Below are positions 1-3,898 of a stretch of 6,573 nt of DNA, piece by piece. The translations under genes and the position numbers were made by a program. The notes under the pieces are model-generated. The model was not told the origin of the DNA. It searched no databases and worked only from the letters and a program-made list of their open reading frames with translations. The number at the start of each line of letters is the position of its first letter. The stretch's first letter is position 1. The stretch is from JAWLCG01 sp041687295 (GTDB lineage: Bacteria; Planctomycetota; Phycisphaerae; SM23-33; FEN-1343): contig JAWLCG010000288.1 in assembly GCA_041687295.1 (NCBI GenBank), positions 1 through 6,573 on the forward strand. Direction: 5' to 3'.

Positions 1-705
1 CCGCAGGCTGTCCTCCAGGCTGGTGTAGAACTCGTGGTTGCCCAGCACCGCGTACTTGCCCAGCGGGGGCTCGACGGCGGCGAAGGCCGTCGCCATCGGG
101 CCGATGCGGTCGAAGTCGTCGTCGACCAGGTCGCCGGTGCTGACCAGCAGGTCGGGCTGGAGTTCGGCGACGAGGCGGACGGTGTCGGCCAGGCGGGCCC
201 GGCTGCGGAGGCTGCCGACGTGCAGGTCGGTCACCTGGGCGACGCGGAGGCCGTCGAGGTGGGCGGGCAGGCCCGCGATGGGAACGGTCACGTGGTTGAC
301 GCGGATGGCACCGGCCTCGAACCAGGCCCACACGCCTCCGGCCAGCACCAGGACGGTCATGGCCAGGAAGCCCGCCCGCGGCCCGACCCTCAGCCGACGC
401 AGGCCCGGCCTGGCACGCCCCGCCACCCATACGCCGGCGTTCCACACGTGCAGCACCAGGCCGATCGTCAGGAACCAGAACAGCAGGATCAGCCAGACCA
501 CCAGGGCGACCCGCATCATCTCGCCCAGGCCCTCCCAGCCGTGCCGGCCCAGGGCGCGGGCCCAGTAGCGCCCCGTGGCCATCACCACCAGGGCCGCCCC
601 CACCGCCAGGTGCCACCAGCCCAGGTGCCGAAAGGCGGTGTAGAACCGCCAGAAGAAGTATCCGCTCAGCACAGCCACGCCCGCGGTGAAGATCAGCATG
701 AACAT
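1..705 (-). CDS. Membrane-anchored calcineurin-like metallophosphoesterase, C-terminus cut by window edge
   Basis: Reading from the ATG at 705-703, 235 residues are visible before the left edge. About four hydrophobic segments come first (roughly residues 1-22, 28-45, 64-95 and 112-130), rich in Trp, Phe, Leu and Val. The metallophosphoesterase domain then begins near residue 150. Its metal-ligand motifs appear in the family order and spacing: TDLH (Asp160, His162), TGD (Asp192) and GNHE (Asn223, His224). The later histidine motifs lie outside the window. This layout matches YkuE/YaeI-like membrane phosphoesterases, with a dinuclear metal site expected to hydrolyse phosphodiesters or phosphomonoesters. 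The substrate cannot be told from sequence; lipid-linked phosphates are known substrates for some relatives. A second ATG at 699-697 is an alternative start. The first is preferred because a GGGAA stretch sits 6 nt upstream. The gene is transcribed divergently from the FAD gene. The family call is firm, the biological role unknown. Confidence 0.9.
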   Translation of the reverse strand, partial: MFMLIFTAGVAVLSGYFFWRFYTAFRHLGWWHLAVGAALVVMATGRYWARALGRHGWEGLGEMMRVALVVWLILLFWFLTIGLVLHVWNAGVWVAGRARPGLRRLRVGPRAGFLAMTVLVLAGGVWAWFEAGAIRVNHVTVPIAGLPAHLDGLRVAQVTDLHVGSLRSRARLADTVRLVAELQPDLLVSTGDLVDDDFDRIGPMATAFAAVEPPLGKYAVLGNHEFYTSLEDSLR

Positions 706-774
706 AGCGATTCCCGTTGCGTCCAGGGCCCACGCAGCGGCCGATCATGACCGCCGAACTGTCGCCCCCGCCGA

Positions 775-786
775 CCGGCCGGCCGG
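775..786. repeat. GC-only palindrome in the divergent spacer
   Basis: The 12 bases at 775-786 are three CCGG units in a row and form a perfect palindrome. It falls near the 5' end of the leader predicted for the minus-strand phosphoesterase transcript, so it could fold in RNA or be bound as DNA. In DNA this rich in GC such a run can also arise by chance. No function is assigned. Confidence 0.3.
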
Positions 787-798
787 GGCATGCACTCA

Positions 799-807
799 AG
801 TATAGCA
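799..807 (-). promoter_or_regulatory. Candidate extended -10 promoter for the metallophosphoesterase gene
   Basis: On the minus strand the sequence reads TGCTATACT: a TG dinucleotide at 807-806, one base, then TATACT at 804-799. This is a good match to an extended sigma-70 -10 element and stands out as A/T-rich in very GC-rich DNA. No convincing -35 hexamer lies 17 nt upstream (CGGGGT there), which fits an extended -10 promoter. Transcription would start near 792 and give a leader of about 87 nt before the ATG at 705. The rest of the 706-942 spacer shows only GC-rich palindromes. A TAGGAT at 862-867 on the plus strand is too weak to call as the FAD gene's promoter. Confidence 0.45.
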
Positions 808-930
808 CAGACCCGGCCCGTACCCCGCACGGCGAGGCTGGTCTGGCTGGGGTGAAGCCGGTAGGATAGTCGCTGCACCGGCGGCGCCGGGGCCGATGCC
901 CGCCGCCCGACCGGTTTACCCCCGCCAGCC

Positions 931-945
931 GGAGGACAGGCCATC
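931..945 (+). promoter_or_regulatory. Shine-Dalgarno and presumed non-canonical ATC start of the FAD gene
   Basis: GGAGG at 931-935 is a full Shine-Dalgarno core. Seven bases later, at 943-945, lies an ATC codon in frame with the FAD protein. The frame is open back to a TAG at 862-864 and contains no ATG, GTG or TTG before the GTG at 979. Starting at 979 would remove the first beta strand (DVLIV) of the Rossmann fold, which is clearly coded upstream. Either ATC is used as a rare start, or the start ATG has been changed by mutation or assembly error. Confidence 0.5.
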
Positions 946-3678
946 TCCGCCACGACCCTTACCACCGACGTCCTGATCGTGGGCGGCACGACCGCCGCCG
1001 TCTCGGCCGCCCTGGCGGCGCGGCGGGCGGGCGCCCGCGTCTTCCTGGCCGCCCCGAAGACCTACCTCGGCGAGGACCTCTGCGCGACGCTCCGCCTGGC
1101 CCTGGAGCCGGGCCAGACGCCGCAGACGGACCTGGGCCGGCGGCTCTTCGATGCCCAGGGCCGCGCTACGCCCCTGATCGTGAAGAAGACCCTCGACGCA
1201 GCCCTGCTGGCGGCGGGCGTCGAGTTCCGCTTCGGGCTCTTCCCCGCCGGGGTGCTCACCGGTCCCGACGGCGCGCTCGAGGGCCAGGTGCTGGCCGGGC
1301 GCGGCGGCACGCGGACGGTGCGGGCCCGGACAATCATCGACGCCGGCGACCGGGCGGCGGCGGCTGCCCTGGCCGGGGCGCAGCGGCGGCCTTGGCCGGC
1401 GGGGCCCGTGCAGTTCCAGCGCAGCGTGATCGTGCCCGGCGAAGACGGGCCGCAAACGGTGACGCACCGGCTCGCGCTGACGCTGCCGGACGCCTCGGCC
1501 CGCTCGCTGTGGCGGGCCGAGCAGCAGGCCCGCGACGCCACGTACACCGACGGTCAGCTTCGCTCGGCCGAGAGCCTGTTCTTCGTGCCGCCCGACCCCA
1601 TCGTCGGCCAGGCGCCGGGCGAGCCGTGGAGCGACGCCCAGCCGGCCCCCGGCCCGTTCCGCCCAGCCGGCGTGGAGCGGCTGTACGTGCTGAGCGGCTG
1701 TGCCGACGTGCCGCGCGCCGTCGCGGCCCAGTGGCTGCGCCCGGCGGGGATGCTGGCCATCGCCGAGCAGGTCGGCACCTGGGCGGCCGAGGAGGCGCGG
1801 GTCGCCAACGGGGACGAAAGGTGGGGCTTGCGCCCCAGCCTACGGGACTCCGCTCCCGACGCCGGGACGGCCGAGGTCACGGCCCTGACTCTGGACGACT
1901 GGGGCGGCTGGGACGTGGTCGTCATCGGCGGGGGCACCAGTGGGGCAGCGGCCGCCATCGGGGCCGGGCGGCGGGGGGCGCGGGTCCTGCTGGTGGAGTA
2001 CCAGGAGGGTCTGGGCGGCACGGGGACGGTCGGGCTGATCGGCAAGCCCTACCACGGCCGGCCAGTCGGCTTCGCCGCCGAGGTGCCCTTCCCCGACAAG
2101 CAGCACAACACCGAGCACAAGATGGAGTGGCTCCGCCGGGCCGCCCGCGACGCCGGGGTCGAGATCTGGCTGGGCGGACTGGGCTGTGAGGCCCTGTGCG
2201 AGGGCGGCTGGGTGACGCACGTCCTGCTGGCCGGGCCGAGCGGGGCGGGCACTGTCCGCGCCCGCGTGTTCATCGACGCCACCGGCAACGCCGACCTGGC
2301 CCTGGCCGCCGGGGCCGAGGCCCTGTGGGGCGGCACGGAGGACGGCGACATCGCCCTGCAGGGCGCCGGCCTGCCGGCTCGGCCGCTGGGGCGCGACTAC
2401 GTCAACACCGACTACCTGCTGGTCGACGAGGCCGACGCCGACGACGCCTGGGCCGCCCTGGTCGGCGCCCGCCTGGCGATGGACGAGGGGGCCTTCGACG
2501 TCGGCCCGCAACTGCAGACCCGCGAGCGCCGCCGGGTGCTCGGCGAGCACGTGCTGAGCTACCTCGACCAGATCGCCGGGCGGACCTACGCAGACTCGAT
2601 CGTCCTGTCCGCCAGCGACTACGACTCGCACGGCTACCCCAACGAGCCCTACTTCGCCCTGATCGGCCACGACGAGCACACCCGCCGCCAGAACCACCCC
2701 GCCCCCGGCGGCGCGGGCTACACGCCGTTCCGCTGCCTGCTGCCGCGCGGGCTCGAGGGGCTGCTGGTGACCGGCCTGGGCATCAGCATGCGGCGGGACG
2801 CCTCAGCCATGGTGCGGATGCAGTACGACCTGCTCAACCAGGGCTACGCCGCCGGCGTGGCGGCGGCGATGGCGGCCCAGGCCGACGGGCGGCTCCGCGA
2901 CGTGGACGTCCGCGCCCTGCAGGGGCACCTTGTGGCGATGGGTGCCCTGCCGGCCGAGGTGCTCGAGCACGAGGAGAACTATCCGCTGGACGACGAGGTG
3001 GTTTGGCAGGCGGTGGAGGATCTGGTCGGCCCGGATCGCCCCACGGCCTGCCGGGCCCTGGCGGTGATCCTGTCGCACCTGACGACGGCTGAGCCCGCCT
3101 TGGCCGAAGTGTTTGAGGCCGCCGCCGGCGAGGCCCAGCTCACCTACGCCAAGGTCCTGGGCGTGCTGGGCGACGCGCGGGGGGTGCCGGAGCTGGTCGC
3201 CGCCCTGCGCGCGGCCGAGTGGGACGACAAGATTCTCCAGGGCAAGATGGCCGAGTACGCCCACCTGCCCACGCTGGTCGACGCGCTGGTGATCGCCCTG
3301 GGCACGACGCGGGACGCCCGGGCGCTCGATCCCATCCTGGACAAGCTCGCCGGGCTCGACGCTGACGCGACGCTCTCGCACCACCGGGCGATCGCGCTGG
3401 CCCTGGAGCGGCTGGGCGATGCGCGGGCGGCCGGGCCGCTGGCCGAGCTGCTGGGCCGGCCCGGCATGACGGGCCATGCCATGCACGCCCCCGAGCCGCT
3501 CTGCGACCGTCCCTTCGCGAAGCGCCGCCGGGAGGGCCCCCTCCGCGAGATCGTCCTGGCCCGCGCCCTGTACCGCTGCGGCGACGCGGACGGCCTGGCC
3601 CGGCGGATCCTGGAGAGCTACACCCGCGACCTCCGCCGTCTCCTGGCCGATCATGCCCGCATGGTGCTGAGCACGTAG
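943..3678 (+). CDS. FAD-dependent oxidoreductase-like protein: two tandem FAD folds plus HEAT-like tail
   Basis: About 911 residues if started at the ATC at 943; a conservative GTG start at 979 gives 899. The first FAD fold (about 9-285) opens with DVLIVGGTTAAVSAALAARR, has VRARTIIDAGD near 126-136 and closes with a GVERLYVLSG segment near 243. The second fold (about 323-645) has VVVIGGGTSGAAAA, a ribose-binding Glu in VLLVE, VRARVFIDATGNADLA near 438-453, and a closing GLLVTGLGISM segment. The second copy has intact flavin-binding motifs and resembles the FAD_oxidored (PF12831) type. The first lacks the final glycine of its dinucleotide motif and the acidic residue after strand two, so it may not bind FAD. 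Residues about 700-840 form three or more HEAT-like helical repeats (LGDARGVPELV, TRDARALDPIL, LGDARAAGPLA), usually protein-binding. There is no signal peptide or membrane segment, so the protein is probably cytosolic. The substrate is unknown. The gene is monocistronic here, divergent from the phosphoesterase and convergent with the beta-helix gene. Confidence 0.88.
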   Translation: MSATTLTTDVLIVGGTTAAVSAALAARRAGARVFLAAPKTYLGEDLCATLRLALEPGQTPQTDLGRRLFDAQGRATPLIVKKTLDAALLAAGVEFRFGLFPAGVLTGPDGALEGQVLAGRGGTRTVRARTIIDAGDRAAAAALAGAQRRPWPAGPVQFQRSVIVPGEDGPQTVTHRLALTLPDASARSLWRAEQQARDATYTDGQLRSAESLFFVPPDPIVGQAPGEPWSDAQPAPGPFRPAGVERLYVLSGCADVPRAVAAQWLRPAGMLAIAEQVGTWAAEEARVANGDERWGLRPSLRDSAPDAGTAEVTALTLDDWGGWDVVVIGGGTSGAAAAIGAGRRGARVLLVEYQEGLGGTGTVGLIGKPYHGRPVGFAAEVPFPDKQHNTEHKMEWLRRAARDAGVEIWLGGLGCEALCEGGWVTHVLLAGPSGAGTVRARVFIDATGNADLALAAGAEALWGGTEDGDIALQGAGLPARPLGRDYVNTDYLLVDEADADDAWAALVGARLAMDEGAFDVGPQLQTRERRRVLGEHVLSYLDQIAGRTYADSIVLSASDYDSHGYPNEPYFALIGHDEHTRRQNHPAPGGAGYTPFRCLLPRGLEGLLVTGLGISMRRDASAMVRMQYDLLNQGYAAGVAAAMAAQADGRLRDVDVRALQGHLVAMGALPAEVLEHEENYPLDDEVVWQAVEDLVGPDRPTACRALAVILSHLTTAEPALAEVFEAAAGEAQLTYAKVLGVLGDARGVPELVAALRAAEWDDKILQGKMAEYAHLPTLVDALVIALGTTRDARALDPILDKLAGLDADATLSHHRAIALALERLGDARAAGPLAELLGRPGMTGHAMHAPEPLCDRPFAKRRREGPLREIVLARALYRCGDADGLARRILESYTRDLRRLLADHARMVLST
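1823..1858. repeat. Two adjacent small palindromes within the FAD gene's interdomain linker
   Basis: GGGGC-TTGC-GCCCC at 1823-1836 and CGGGA-CTCCGC-TCCCG at 1843-1858 are two perfect 5-bp stem-loops separated by six bases. They fall in the linker between the two FAD folds, coding a polar stretch (WGLRPSLRDSAPD) with no similarity to either fold. The arrangement resembles a short intergenic palindromic element captured in frame. Without genome-wide comparison, chance in GC-rich DNA remains possible. Confidence 0.35.
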
Positions 3679-3692
3679 GGCGGGCACCGCCC
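3678..3692 (+). terminator. Weak hairpin at the FAD gene stop codon
   Basis: GGGCGG at 3678-3683 pairs with CCGCCC at 3687-3692 across a GCA loop, overlapping the last base of the TAG stop. The stem is only 6 bp and no T-run follows, so an intrinsic terminator is doubtful. It may instead protect the mRNA 3' end, or have no role. Confidence 0.2.
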
Positions 3693-3724
3693 GCGGCCGA
3701 TGACGCCGCGGCAGGCCTGGGGAA

Positions 3725-3804
3725 TATGGAGTGCGGCGACAGCGTCGCCGCTTTGGCTGATCCGCGGACGATCCAAAGCGGCGACGCTGTCGCCGCACTC
3801 CATA
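3725..3804. repeat. Perfect 32-bp inverted repeat with nested hairpins (REP/MITE-like)
   Basis: The left arm at 3725-3756 begins TATGGAGTGC and ends CGCTTTGG. The right arm at 3773-3804 is its exact reverse complement. They are separated by a 16-base loop that itself contains the palindrome TCCGCGGA (3761-3768). Each arm also contains its own 8-bp hairpin: GCGGCGAC with GTCGCCGC around AGC (3733-3751) and around GCT (3778-3796). The element can therefore fold as one long stem or as two short ones, as paired REP elements do. It lies between the ends of convergent genes, a usual place for dispersed palindromic repeats, and could also stop transcription in both directions. I see no transposase or target-site duplication. 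A 32-bp perfect match is beyond chance; the REP/MITE-like class is inferred. Confidence 0.85.
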
Positions 3805-3832
3805 CCCCTACAGCCGCCGGGCCGCAAACGCA

Positions 3833-3870
3833 CGGTGCCCCGGGCGAGCGGTCGCTCGTCCGGGGCACCG
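3833..3870 (-). terminator. Strong hairpin downstream of the beta-helix gene, candidate terminator
   Basis: Bases 3833-3849 pair with 3854-3870 across a GGTC loop. This is a 17-bp stem in which the one non-Watson-Crick position (G3844 with T3859) is a G-U pair in the plus-strand RNA. On the minus strand it begins about 28 nt after the beta-helix gene's stop and is followed by GTGCGTTTGCGG, so only a very short T-run is present. It could serve either convergent transcript. The lack of a real U-tract makes classical intrinsic termination uncertain, although GC-rich genomes often have such hairpins. Confidence 0.5.
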
Positions 3871-3898
3871 ATGTGCATGGGGGTGGAAGCTGTCGTGT

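Noticed and set aside
34..750. Long plus-strand open frames (34-750 and 38-568) across the left end
   Set aside because: They are antisense to the metallophosphoesterase, whose motifs are unmistakable on the minus strand. The predicted proteins are low-complexity, rich in Gly, Gln, Arg and Pro, with no recognisable domain.
862..867. TAGGAT as a -10 element for the FAD gene
   Set aside because: No matching -35 (TGGTCT at the expected place, about half matching) and no extended TG. It is too weak to list as a promoter.
2196..3092. Plus-strand open frame in another phase inside the FAD gene
   Set aside because: It is almost wholly Arg, Gly, Pro and Ala, typical of an off-frame reading of GC-rich coding sequence.
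1840..3798. Long minus-strand open frames opposite the FAD gene (1840-2697 and 2803-3798)
   Set aside because: They are shadows caused by high GC and codon bias of the plus-strand gene. The compositions are low-complexity, and one runs out through the inverted repeat.
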